From Snodgrassella alvi (GTDB taxonomy: Bacteria; Pseudomonadota; Gammaproteobacteria; Burkholderiales; Neisseriaceae): a DNA stretch of 64,000 nucleotides. Below are positions 48,169-57,176 of this stretch, piece by piece (position 1 is the first letter of the stretch; each line of letters begins with the position of its first letter). Below the pieces are notes generated by a model. It was not told the origin of the DNA. It saw only the letters and a list, made by a program, of their open reading frames with translations, and ran no database searches. Position numbers and translations under genes: made by a program. Location of the stretch: assembly GCF_002777855.1 (NCBI RefSeq), contig NZ_MEIK01000034.1:124001-188000 (forward strand), in the 5' to 3' direction.

Positions 48169-48708
48169 TTATTCAGCCAGTGAATATTTATCATCGTGGT
48201 TCTGACGGTTTTGTACGAATTCAGCCCACTCCGGTAATTGATGCAGAAAACGTGACAATTCATGCAGTGCATTAAGATAGACATTGCGTTTGAATTCTAT
48301 CACTTCATCTACTGGTGCCCAGTACTGGTGCCAGCGCCATGCGTCAAATTCGGGATGGTGGGTGGCACGCAGGTGGATATCACTCTCCCGTCCGGTCAGA
48401 CGCAGCAGATACCATATCTGTTTTTGTCCCTTATAGGAACCTCGCCATTCGCGTTTAATCCAATGTGTGGGAACGTCATAACGCAACCAGTCACGTGTGC
48501 GCCCAATGATTTTGACATGATGTGGCAATAGGCCTACTTCTTCCATCAATTCGCGATACATGGCAGCTTCGGGACTTTCTCCCGGTTTGATACCACCTTG
48601 TGGAAACTGCCAAGAATGTTCGTGTACCCGTTTGCCCCAGAAAACCTCATTACGGTCGTTGGTGATGATTATCCCGACATTGGGGCGATAACCTTCTCTG
48701 TCTAACAT
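48169..48708 (-). CDS. rppH: RNA pyrophosphohydrolase
   Basis: RppH removes pyrophosphate from the 5' end of mRNA and so triggers RNase E-dependent decay. The frame opens at 48744; the family start [15 protein letters not shown] at 48708 gives 179 residues. The Nudix box is [22 protein letters not shown], seen here as GGIKPGE and RELMEEVG, and the substrate motif QFPQGG precedes it. Confidence 0.95.
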   Translation of the reverse strand: MLDREGYRPNVGIIITNDRNEVFWGKRVHEHSWQFPQGGIKPGESPEAAMYRELMEEVGLLPHHVKIIGRTRDWLRYDVPTHWIKREWRGSYKGQKQIWYLLRLTGRESDIHLRATHHPEFDAWRWHQYWAPVDEVIEFKRNVYLNALHELSRFLHQLPEWAEFVQNRQNHDDKYSLAE

Positions 48709-48943
48709 GGTAGTTCGCCCGATAAATAAACCGAATTTTCGCACAAATCGAGATAGGAAACCAGTTAGGATTGTTTGATGAAGAGACTGGGCTATTTGTT
48801 TAATTAAATGCTATTGGTATTTTTGTTGGTTTTATATTTTAAATGATTTATCAAACAAGAGCGAAGTAGGTAATATGTTATGTTGATTGTATATTGCAAT
48901 AGAGTCAGTATTGTATAAATTGATTATCTGGATAATTATAAAT

Positions 48944-48970
48944 CAAGCCATATTTGGTCAATATGGCTTG
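48944..48970 (-). terminator. Hairpin after the 47-residue gene
   Basis: CAAGCCATAT (48944-48953) and ATATGGCTTG (48961-48970) form a perfect 10-bp stem with a 7-base loop. Its place just past the small gene's stop suggests a terminator, though the T run is poor. Confidence 0.6.
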
Positions 48971-48991
48971 TTGTGTATTACTTAAGAACCA

Positions 48992-49135
48992 TTACTGGTG
49001 CACAGTTTCCAATAGAATAATGTTTTTTTCGTTTTCTTCTGGAATCTGCTCTTTTGTATTAACCGGCTGAGCGTGCTGGTAAAAAGCAGCACGTTTGGCT
49101 GCCTGAAAAATTTGTAATCTTCGACGATGTTGCAT
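48992..49135 (-). CDS. Small basic protein of unknown function (47 residues)
   Basis: The frame reaches up to 49183, but an ATG at 49135 has GAAAGGA 8 bases upstream. The product starts MQHRRRLQIFQAAKRAAF, a basic amphipathic helix, and ends in an acidic then hydrophobic stretch (PEENEKN, IILLETVHQ). A hairpin follows the stop. I do not recognise a family. The ribosome binding site, start and hairpin favour a real gene, but conservation is unknown. Confidence 0.5.
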   Translation of the reverse strand: MQHRRRLQIFQAAKRAAFYQHAQPVNTKEQIPEENEKNIILLETVHQ

Positions 49136-49373
49136 AGTTAAATCCTTTCTCGCTTGTCGGTGTTGTGCACCAACTGTTGTCATTAATACTGGTTTTGCAG
49201 GTGCTGCTATAAGGTGACAATGCTTATGCCTGCCTAAATATTATTATTGTGCTTTTAAATAGTTTTTGTTTTGTTATAAGAATATATTAGATATAACAAA
49301 AATTTGCAAGACAGTAAAGATGTTCTGTTTGATGATAAAAAACAGATATGGTCTGAACTTAATGATTTTGAAG

Positions 49374-49401
49374 TTATCAGGCAGCAAAAGCTGCCCGATA
49401 A
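49374..49401 (-). terminator. Terminator of the DEAD-box helicase gene
   Basis: TTATC-GGCAGC (49374-49385) pairs with GCTGCC-GATAA (49390-49401) over 11 bp with one A/C mismatch and an AAAA loop. It lies 20 bases after the stop. Confidence 0.7.
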
Positions 49402-49420
49402 ATGTGTAGATAATTAAAAA

Positions 49421-50755
49421 TTAATGCTTTGGTTGGCTGTTGCTGCTACGTCTATTTTGCTGATTGCTGCCCTGACGTCCTGCTTGGTTGCTTTGGCGTG
49501 AACGGTTGGGCTGCTGCTCATTATTATGGCGACGGCCGGCATTCCAGTTGCCGCTTTTGCCTTGGTTGCCAAATGAACGACGACCTTTATTGGCAAATTT
49601 ACTAGAACGCTTGCGAGTAGGTTCCATGCCACTGATGGTATGTTCAGGCAGTTTTCGATTGAGGTAGCGTTCTATTTTGTGTACTTTGATATACTCGTTC
49701 ACTTCAGCAAAAGTGATGGCCAAACCGGTACGACCTGCACGGCCGGTACGACCTATGCGGTGTACATAATCTTCCGCCTGTTTGGGGAGGTCGTAATTGA
49801 TTACATGCGTAATAGTAGGTACATCAATGCCTCGTGCAGCTACGTCTGTAGCGACCAGAATTTTAATTCGGCCTTTGCGTAAATCCATCAAGGTGCGGTT
49901 TCGCCAGCCCTGAGGCATATCTCCATGCAGACAGTTAGCAGAAAAACCTTTTTCGTATAGTTCGTCAGCCAGTTGTTCGGACATAGCTTTGGTGGCGGTA
50001 AAGATTACTGCTTGATCGATACTGGTATCACGTAACAAATGATCTAGCAGGCGATTTTTATGACGAATATCGTCACAATATAGTAATTGTTCATCGATTT
50101 TGCCTTGTTTTTCTTCACGGGCAATATCAATTTTCTGAGGCTGGTTGGTCAGCTTCTGCGCCAGTTTGCCGACCATGCCATCCCATGTGGCTGAGAATAA
50201 CAGGGTTTGACGTTCGGCAGGAGTGGCTGCGACGATGGTTTCGATGTCATCAATAAAACCCATGTCTAGCATGCGGTCTGCTTCGTCCAGAATAAGGACT
50301 TCCAAGCGGCCAAAATCGATGCGTCCCTGACGCATGTGATCCATTAATCGTCCAGGAGTAGCTACGATCAGGTCAATGGGACGTGCTAAGGCTCGGATTT
50401 GTTGTCCGAAGGCGGTGCCGCCCACTAAAGTAACTGTGCGCAGCCAAGGCATATTTTTGCCGTATATCTGAGCATTTTTTTCAACTTGCTGGGCAAGTTC
50501 ACGTGTGGGTGTTAATACCAGTGCCCGCGGGCCTTTGCCGGATTTTTCGCTGCGTTTAAGTAATTTTTGTAGCGTTGGCAAAAGAAAAGCAGCTGTTTTG
50601 CCTGAACCAGTCTGTGCAGAAACCATTACATCCTGATTATTAAGAACAGCGGGAATGGATTCCAGCTGTACGGGAGTTGGGGTTTCGTATCCGGCGGCGG
50701 TAAGTGCGCTGGTAATCTGTTTGTCTAAATGTAAATCTGAAAATGACAATGTCAT
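49421..50755 (-). CDS. rhlE: DEAD-box RNA helicase, RhlE-like
   Basis: The 444-residue protein has all DEAD-box motifs in order: Q motif (TPTPVQLESIP), SAQTGSGKT near residue 45, PTRELAQQ, VATPGRLMDH, DEADRMLDMGF, SATWDG, ATDVAARGIDVP and HRIGRTGRAG. A basic, Asn/Gln/Ser/Arg-rich tail follows from about residue 375. Such helicases act in ribosome assembly and RNA decay. RhlE is the nearest subgroup I recognise; the exact paralogue is less sure. Confidence 0.88.
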   Translation of the reverse strand: MTLSFSDLHLDKQITSALTAAGYETPTPVQLESIPAVLNNQDVMVSAQTGSGKTAAFLLPTLQKLLKRSEKSGKGPRALVLTPTRELAQQVEKNAQIYGKNMPWLRTVTLVGGTAFGQQIRALARPIDLIVATPGRLMDHMRQGRIDFGRLEVLILDEADRMLDMGFIDDIETIVAATPAERQTLLFSATWDGMVGKLAQKLTNQPQKIDIAREEKQGKIDEQLLYCDDIRHKNRLLDHLLRDTSIDQAVIFTATKAMSEQLADELYEKGFSANCLHGDMPQGWRNRTLMDLRKGRIKILVATDVAARGIDVPTITHVINYDLPKQAEDYVHRIGRTGRAGRTGLAITFAEVNEYIKVHKIERYLNRKLPEHTISGMEPTRKRSSKFANKGRRSFGNQGKSGNWNAGRRHNNEQQPNRSRQSNQAGRQGSNQQNRRSSNSQPKH

Positions 50756-51171
50756 GATTTTCCTTTGGTTAAACGACCAACCAAACGTGATAATCTAGTT
50801 TATCTTGTTGAAAATAGATTACTGGAAACTGTTGCTAGCTTAAGCCAAGGAGGAAAATAATATAAAGATAGCAATTGGTTGTCGTTAGCTTGTGTGTGGA
50901 TATTTTATACATCGGCGACAACCAAGTAACGAAAGCAAAGCTGCGGCTATTGGTAGATGGCGTTACATCATAAAAAAAGATTCTGGGTACGCCGGAATTA
51001 ACTCAGGTTGTAAACGATGGCTTCAAATTATTCGTTAAATTATAAGTTATTTCGGGTTTTTTAGCAACCTGATGACTAAATGGTTGTTTTAAATGCGCTG
51101 GGGATATGGTGGTTTTTTCCGTTACAATGTGGGTATTAGGTTGTTTATGGCAGATATGTAAAGTTTTATTT
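50756..51171. other. Divergent intergenic region between rhlE and rlmK
   Basis: It should hold both promoters. A TACAAT box at 51123-51128 may be the -10 of rlmK, without a clear -35. I see no gene or strong hairpin. Confidence 0.45.
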
Positions 51172-52119
51172 ATGAGTAATGATATAGGTGCTTTTGCGAA
51201 CCGTCTGGGTAAGAATATTAAACATTTGCGTAAGTGGGCTCAGCGTCAGGGGCTGGAGGCATGGCGGATGTACGACCGTGATATTCCTCAATATCCGTTT
51301 GCGGTGGATATTTATAAGGATCAGGTTCATTTGCAGGAATATGATACTGGCTGGCTGATGCAGAAGGCAGAGTATGAGGAATGGCTGGGTGGGGTGATAG
51401 AGGCGATAGAGTTCGTTACAGGACTGCCTGCAGACAATATTCATGTTAAAAGACGGGCGCGTCAGAAAGGTAAAGAGCAGTATGAAAAAACCGGTGCTGA
51501 AGGCACGGATTTTGTTATTCATGAATATGGACGTGCTTTTTGGGTAAATCTGGATAAGTATTTAGATACGGGTTTATTTATAGATCATCGTAATACTCGC
51601 AAGTTAATAGGTAATCTAGCTGAAGGTAAACGTTTTTTGAATTTGTTTGCCTATACGGGTAGTTTTACGGTTTATGCGGCCACTGGCGGAGCCATGTTAA
51701 GCGAGACAGTAGATTTGTCAAATACTTATCTGCAATGGGCGAAACGTAATTTTGAGCTAAATGGATTGGATAGTTTAAAGCATCAGATTGTGCGTGCTGA
51801 TGTGTTCCTGTATCTGCAGCAGGCGGCTGAACTGAACAAGCAGTTTGATTTAATTGTAATGGATCCGCCAAGTTTTTCTAATAGTAAGAAAATGCGAGAT
51901 ATTCTTGATATTCAGCGGGATCAGGAGAAGTTGATTGATGGGGCGATGCATTTATTGGCGCCACAGGGAGTGTTGTTTTTCTCGAATAATCTGCGGAGTT
52001 TCACATTGAATGCTGGTTTGCTTCAACGCTATATCGTTCGGGATATTTCTGGAAATACTGTACCCGATGATTTTCGCAATACACGCATTCACCAGTGTTG
52101 GGAAATCAGACATTTATAA
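51172..52119 (+). CDS. rlmK: RlmK-like 23S rRNA (guanine-N7) methyltransferase
   Basis: The protein matches the C-terminal half of E. coli RlmKL, which makes m7G2069 in 23S rRNA: FIDHRNTRKLI, the SAM motif NLFAYTGSFTVYAA, MDPPSFSNSKKM with the NPPY-like catalytic loop, and FFSNNLRSF near the end. It stands as a separate gene, without the RlmL (m2G2445) half. The frame opens at 51106; the ATG at 51172 (MSNDIGAF) gives 315 residues. Confidence 0.88.
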   Translation: MSNDIGAFANRLGKNIKHLRKWAQRQGLEAWRMYDRDIPQYPFAVDIYKDQVHLQEYDTGWLMQKAEYEEWLGGVIEAIEFVTGLPADNIHVKRRARQKGKEQYEKTGAEGTDFVIHEYGRAFWVNLDKYLDTGLFIDHRNTRKLIGNLAEGKRFLNLFAYTGSFTVYAATGGAMLSETVDLSNTYLQWAKRNFELNGLDSLKHQIVRADVFLYLQQAAELNKQFDLIVMDPPSFSNSKKMRDILDIQRDQEKLIDGAMHLLAPQGVLFFSNNLRSFTLNAGLLQRYIVRDISGNTVPDDFRNTRIHQCWEIRHL

Positions 52120-52148
52120 TTTCTGGGATATGATTACGGGAGGTGATA

Positions 52149-52763
52149 ATGATTGGCAATATACAAGTCAAGCAAATTTTGATATTGATGAGTATTCTGT
52201 GTTGTCCAGCTTTGACCCAAGCAGCGGTCATATATCATTCTGGCCATGGTGAGCGCGATATTATTGTTGATTTGCCTATTTCACGAACCACTACGATTAA
52301 TAAAACGGTACATATTGATGCCCCGGCTGGCGCAACAGTAATTTATTCTGATACGCCCGTATATCCTGCTGCTCTGCCTTATCCAGATTATCCTGAAGTT
52401 TTACCTTATCCACCTGTTTATCCTGTTTCTTCCAGTATCAGCTTGCGTCCGCTCAATAGAGTGTGTTTACGTACGAAAAGCATGGCTTCGGTATGGCAGC
52501 CTGTTTTGCTTGAAACTTGTATGGCTGGAGAAATCAGTGAGGCTATGTATTTCCATCAGGGAAAAGTATGGCTGAACAATCGTTGCCTTGCTGTTAAAAA
52601 TCATGATGTTGGAGTCGTTTCTTGTACACAAAGTAGAAGAAATAACTGGTTACTAACGGGACGCCAGCTTCGAGATAGGGATAGTAAATTATGTGTGGAT
52701 GGGGCTAACGGCTCTTTGCAATTACAACCCTGTAGTGATGCTTTTAGTCAGCAATTTCATTAG
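52149..52763 (+). CDS. Secreted protein with ricin-B-like lectin domain
   Basis: The 204-residue protein has a Sec signal (about 1-25, ending LTQAA). A short beta-rich part leads into a Tyr/Pro-rich linker (YPAALPYPDYPEVLPYPPVY), then a C-terminal domain of about 90 residues with cysteine pairs and RCLAVKN, GVVSCTQ, NNWLL, KLCVDGANG and LQLQPCSD, resembling part of a ricin-type beta-trefoil lectin. The ATG at 52149 follows GGGAGG; the GTG at 52143 overlaps that site. The lectin assignment is pattern-based. Confidence 0.65.
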   Translation: MIGNIQVKQILILMSILCCPALTQAAVIYHSGHGERDIIVDLPISRTTTINKTVHIDAPAGATVIYSDTPVYPAALPYPDYPEVLPYPPVYPVSSSISLRPLNRVCLRTKSMASVWQPVLLETCMAGEISEAMYFHQGKVWLNNRCLAVKNHDVGVVSCTQSRRNNWLLTGRQLRDRDSKLCVDGANGSLQLQPCSDAFSQQFH

Positions 52764-53217
52764 AGCTATGAATAAATTGAAAACTGCTTAAATGTATTTT
52801 GGGTTTGTGGTGTCTAATAAGGTTGACTATTAATTGCTCTGTTATTCTAATTTTGAATTTAAATTTACGGATTGTAATTGGTCATTTGTGTTTGATTTTG
52901 TAATTATGAATTGAATTATGTTAACATAATTGAAGGTAATATTATATTTGGGTTTACTTAACTTTATTCTCTGATTGGTTAAGGTAATTTATTTAAAGAA
53001 TTTTATTTTTTATAAAAAATTCTGATATTTGGCTGATATGAAGGTTTTTTGCAGTCTGCCTAGCTGCCAAGTTATTGTTTGGATAGTTTGTATATTGATT
53101 TGCTAACAGGTAAATTAGACACTGAGTAAATATAAGATCTCAATGCGGTTAGCTGTTTTGGCATAAGATTATTTTAAAATGATATTGTTTGTATTCTGAG
53201 GGTTGTTCTATACCATT
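52764..53217. other. AT-rich intergenic region upstream of purK
   Basis: No gene, clear terminator or promoter pair was found. GAGG at 53198-53201 lies too far upstream of the purK ATG to be an ideal ribosome binding site. Confidence 0.45.
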
Positions 53218-54402
53218 ATGTCTTGTTTTTCTTCCTGTATTCTGCCACCTTCAATGCTGGGCATTATGGGCGGTGGCCAGTTAGGAGCAATGTTTACAGT
53301 TGCTGCTAAAACAATGGGTTATCAGGTTATGGTATGGGATCCTGATCCTGAAGCTCCTGCTGCTCAATTTGCTGATGTGCATTTGTGCGCTGCTTTCGAT
53401 GATTCTAAAGCTTTACAGGCTATGGCTGATTGTGCGGCGGTAACGACGGAATTTGAAAATGTCAATGCTCAGTCTATGCGCTGGTTGGCACAATATACAT
53501 CTGTGTCTCCTTCTGGTGAATGTGTGGCCATTGCACAAGATAGGCAGCAGGAAAAGGAATGGATTGCTAAAGCTGGGCTGAAAACGGTACCTTATCGTGT
53601 TATTAGTGCCGAATCTGATATTGATAGCCATATTGAAGAATTATTACCAGGAATTTTGAAGACGGCGACGCTGGGCTATGATGGTAAAGGTCAGATAGCG
53701 GTTAGCACAATAGCTGAATTGAAGTCTGCTTTTGCTGAATTAGGGCAGGTGCGCTGTGTGCTGGAAAAAAAAGTAGATTTGCGTGCGGAAATTTCGGTGG
53801 TAGTGGCACGGCTTGATGAAAAGCACACGGTGTGTTTTCCGGTTGCAGAAAACCAGCATGAAAATGGTATTTTGGCATATTCGCTGGTGCCGGCTAGACT
53901 GCCTCTTTCAGTTTTACAGCAGGCTGAGCAGATGGCATGCCGGCTGGCTCAGGCCATGGAATATAGAGGGGTCATGGCAGTTGAGATGTTTGTTGTGGGC
54001 AGCAAGATGCAGCTGGTAGTGAATGAAGTGGCACCTCGGCCGCATAATTCAGGCCATTTTAGTATGGATGCTTGTATTTCGGATCAGTTTCAGCAACAGG
54101 TAAGGATAATGTGTGGTTTAAAACCGGCTGCTGCTGATTTGCTACAGCCTTGCTGTATGGCCAATATTCTTGGTGATGTCTGGCCTCCGCAAACTGAACC
54201 GAACTGGTCTGTCGTGCTGAATCATGCAACGGCATTTTTACATTTGTATGGTAAAAAACAAGTCCGTCCGAGTCGTAAGATGGGACATTTTACTGTTCTT
54301 GCGCAGGATTCTGAGCAGGCCTTGCAAATGGCTCGCGCTCTTCATCTGCGTTTGCAATCTGGCGCTCAAGAATTTTGTTCGACTGATGATAATTTATCCT
54401 GA
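53218..54402 (+). CDS. purK: N5-carboxyaminoimidazole ribonucleotide synthase
   Basis: PurK uses ATP and bicarbonate to carboxylate AIR in purine synthesis. The ATP-grasp protein has LGIMGGGQLGAMF at the start, TTEFENVN, and VNEVAPRPHNSGHFSMDA near residue 265. A TTG at 53203 also opens the frame, but the ATG at 53218 (MSCFSSCILPPSMLGI) aligns better with the family, giving 394 residues. A SulP-type transporter gene starts 24 bases downstream. purE is not in the window. Confidence 0.94.
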   Translation: MSCFSSCILPPSMLGIMGGGQLGAMFTVAAKTMGYQVMVWDPDPEAPAAQFADVHLCAAFDDSKALQAMADCAAVTTEFENVNAQSMRWLAQYTSVSPSGECVAIAQDRQQEKEWIAKAGLKTVPYRVISAESDIDSHIEELLPGILKTATLGYDGKGQIAVSTIAELKSAFAELGQVRCVLEKKVDLRAEISVVVARLDEKHTVCFPVAENQHENGILAYSLVPARLPLSVLQQAEQMACRLAQAMEYRGVMAVEMFVVGSKMQLVVNEVAPRPHNSGHFSMDACISDQFQQQVRIMCGLKPAAADLLQPCCMANILGDVWPPQTEPNWSVVLNHATAFLHLYGKKQVRPSRKMGHFTVLAQDSEQALQMARALHLRLQSGAQEFCSTDDNLS

Positions 54403-54426
54403 TGATTTGGGCTAAAGGATAATACC

Positions 54427-55971
54427 TTGGAACTGAAAAGCTTTAAGTGGCGGCCTTTTGTATGGCTGTCACATGGCTGGAAGATGCTGGGCTATGTTTT
54501 GCCGATGGCTCTTGCCTGTGCCGGTATCACCGGCTTGCCCATTTCTATGGCTCTGGCCAGCTTGTTGTGTGCGCTATTGTGCTGCCTTCTTTTTGGTGGC
54601 CGTAATAAAGTATTGCTGACGCCCGCACCGTTTTCAGCTTTGATGCTTACCGCATCGATAGCTTACTATGCCGGTGCGGTGTCGGATCGGCTTATGGTAG
54701 CGAGTATGCTGACTCTGTTTACTGGAGGCTGGTTAGTATTGCTGACAGTGATTCTGCCACGACATTGTATGAACTGGATTGCCCGTCCGGTATGGCACGG
54801 TATTGGAATGGGTATTTCCTTGACTTTGATGGTGATGCTGGCACCGATTATTCTTGGTGTAGCTGCTAATAATAGCTCATGGCTGGAGCAATGGGTGCTA
54901 CTGCTAGACTGGCATAGCTGGAACTGGCCGAGCGTGGTGCTGGCTGCTCTTTCTCTTGCTTTACTGCTGTTTTGGCGAACGCAATCTCAGCCGAAAGCTT
55001 TGTGGGTGTTGCTGTTGGTATGGATGCTCAGCCATATCTGGCCGTTTACATTGCTGGGTGTGGCTACTCCGGTACAGCAAAACTGGCAAGTTTGGATGCA
55101 AGTGAGTCTAGTACATGCAGACTGGGCTTTACTGGTATTTATGAGTGCTACGATTGCATTGTTGATTAATGTAGAAATTTGCCAATATTTACCAGATCGT
55201 TTCCGGTACAGCACGGGCCTGACTGGTTTGACTAATATTCTGTCTGCGCTGACTGGCGGTATGGTGGCCAGTGTAGGTTATGTAGATGATCAGGCTCTGC
55301 GATTAACCCGTTCGACGTTGTTGACAGCGCTGGTGATATTGTTACTGATCTATTGCTGGTCATGGTGGCGTGCAATTCCGCTGCCAGTGCTGGCTGTGAT
55401 TGCGCTTTATGCAATCTGCGTGCAGATAAACTGGAGTGAGTTGCGCTTGTATTATCGCCAATGGGGTGATTTGTTATGGTTGTGTGTTTCTGCACTGCTG
55501 ATTGTGTTGTTTGGTATCTGTGCCGGTTTATGGCTGATTATTTCTTTAGGTTTGATTGTGATGTGCTGGCATACTATTCGTCTGCGAGCATGGCCGTTGT
55601 TGCTGCCAGAAGTGCAGATTGTAGTACAGGAAGCTGTTATTACGCTGCCACAGATTTTGCTGTTTGCTAATGCCAGTAGCTTACTCCATCGTAGTTTTGA
55701 TTTGGTTCGGACATTGAAAGTACAGAAGGTTTATCTGGATGTGAGTGCAGGCTGTCATACTGATGTGACGGTATTTGTCCATTTGCAGGTGTTGGCACGT
55801 AAACTTCATCAGCAAGGTAAAACTTTATATATATGTGGTCTGAGTGAAGCGGCATGTATGGTGCTAACGGCTAAAAAATTGGATTATTTGCTGCCTGAGC
55901 AATTAAGTACGCGTGATGCTGAATCTTTATTGATCAACCCAAGCTATGCAGGTGATCCTGTAGCGGTATGA
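54427..55971 (+). CDS. SulP-family anion transporter with STAS domain
   Basis: The 514-residue protein has about 11-12 membrane helices (about 20-395) and a cytoplasmic STAS domain (about 405-505, KVYLDVSAGCHTDVTVFVHL). The early LTPAPFSALML fits the helix-3 region of SulP carriers, but overall it is divergent and its substrate is uncertain. The start is TTG at 54427 with AAAGGA upstream; the next ATG would cut the first 19 residues. It lies 24 bases after purK, which needs bicarbonate, and some SulP proteins carry bicarbonate; that link is inference. Confidence 0.75.
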   Translation: MELKSFKWRPFVWLSHGWKMLGYVLPMALACAGITGLPISMALASLLCALLCCLLFGGRNKVLLTPAPFSALMLTASIAYYAGAVSDRLMVASMLTLFTGGWLVLLTVILPRHCMNWIARPVWHGIGMGISLTLMVMLAPIILGVAANNSSWLEQWVLLLDWHSWNWPSVVLAALSLALLLFWRTQSQPKALWVLLLVWMLSHIWPFTLLGVATPVQQNWQVWMQVSLVHADWALLVFMSATIALLINVEICQYLPDRFRYSTGLTGLTNILSALTGGMVASVGYVDDQALRLTRSTLLTALVILLLIYCWSWWRAIPLPVLAVIALYAICVQINWSELRLYYRQWGDLLWLCVSALLIVLFGICAGLWLIISLGLIVMCWHTIRLRAWPLLLPEVQIVVQEAVITLPQILLFANASSLLHRSFDLVRTLKVQKVYLDVSAGCHTDVTVFVHLQVLARKLHQQGKTLYICGLSEAACMVLTAKKLDYLLPEQLSTRDAESLLINPSYAGDPVAV

Positions 55972-56052
55972 ATTCGGTTGTGATACGGGGCAGGGTTGCG
56001 ATTGTGTGGGTTTGTAAGTAACCAAGTTTTACAACAAAGGAATAGAAATATA

Positions 56053-57114
56053 ATGAGTAAATTTTGGAGTGAGAATACTAAAAGGTTGCAGCCTTATGTG
56101 CCCGGAGAGCAGCCTAAATTTTCCAATCTGGTTAAACTCAACACCAATGAGAATCCATTTGCACCATCACCTTTGGTGTTGCAAGCAATGCATGACGCGG
56201 TAAATGGGGATTTGCGTTTATACCCTGATCCGAATGCAGATAATTTTAAACAGACAGTAGCAGACTACTATGGTTTGCAAAAATCGCAAGTGTTTGTGGG
56301 AAATGGCTCTGATGAGGTGCTGGCACACGCTTTTGCAGCTTTTTTTCAAGGTAAACAGCAGTTGTTGATGCCCGATATTAGCTATAGCTTTTATCCAGTG
56401 TATTGTCAGTTGTATGATGTGAAACCGCGTGTGATACCACTGGATGCGCAGTTTGCCATTAATTCGGCAGATTACACTGGGGCAGTGGCGGGTGTGATTT
56501 TTCCAAACCCGAATGCACCTACCGGCTGTATTCTACCGCTTGCAATGATTGAAAAGATATTGCAAGCTAATCCTGATTGTGTGGTGCTGGTAGATGAAGC
56601 TTATATTGATTTTGGTGGTGTCTCTGCGGTGAAGTTGATTGCAGATTATCCTAATCTACTCGTAGTGCAGACGCTATCTAAATCACGGTCGCTAGCTGGT
56701 ATGCGAGTTGGTCTGGCATTGGGGCAGGCTGAATTGATTGAAGGGCTGGAGCGAGTAAAAAACAGTTTCAATTCCTATCCGCTGGATCGTGTGGCACAGG
56801 CGGCGGCTATTGCTGCCTTCAAGGATGATGGCTATTTTCGTACTACTTGTAAAAAAGTCATTGATAACCGTATCTGGCTGACTGAACAATTGCGGCAACT
56901 GGGTTTTGAAGTCTTACCTTCTTATGCTAATTTCGTATTTGCTTGTCACGTAGAAAAAGCTGCCGAGGAGATTGCTGTCTTTTTGCGCCAGCATGGTGTG
57001 GTGGTGCGCCATTTTCAACAAGCTAGGATTGATAATTTTTTGCGTATCAGTATTGGAACGGTTGAGCAACAGCAGCGGCTAATAACGGTGCTGAAAGAAT
57101 TACTGATGAAATAA
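56053..57114 (+). CDS. hisC: Histidinol-phosphate aminotransferase
   Basis: HisC transaminates imidazole-acetol phosphate in histidine synthesis. The frame opens at 55996, but the ATG at 56053 with AAAGGAATAG upstream gives 353 residues. Motifs are [12 protein letters not shown], the [11 protein letters not shown] loop, [10 protein letters not shown] and the PLP lysine in [14 protein letters not shown]. Some HisC paralogues act on aromatic amino acids, so the substrate is probable rather than certain. hisZ is also in this window, far away. Confidence 0.92.
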   Translation: MSKFWSENTKRLQPYVPGEQPKFSNLVKLNTNENPFAPSPLVLQAMHDAVNGDLRLYPDPNADNFKQTVADYYGLQKSQVFVGNGSDEVLAHAFAAFFQGKQQLLMPDISYSFYPVYCQLYDVKPRVIPLDAQFAINSADYTGAVAGVIFPNPNAPTGCILPLAMIEKILQANPDCVVLVDEAYIDFGGVSAVKLIADYPNLLVVQTLSKSRSLAGMRVGLALGQAELIEGLERVKNSFNSYPLDRVAQAAAIAAFKDDGYFRTTCKKVIDNRIWLTEQLRQLGFEVLPSYANFVFACHVEKAAEEIAVFLRQHGVVVRHFQQARIDNFLRISIGTVEQQQRLITVLKELLMK

Positions 57115-57176
57115 TGATAATTAAAAATATTGATTTATTATTTGGGTATTGGCTATTTCAGGCAGTTCGCAGGAAT

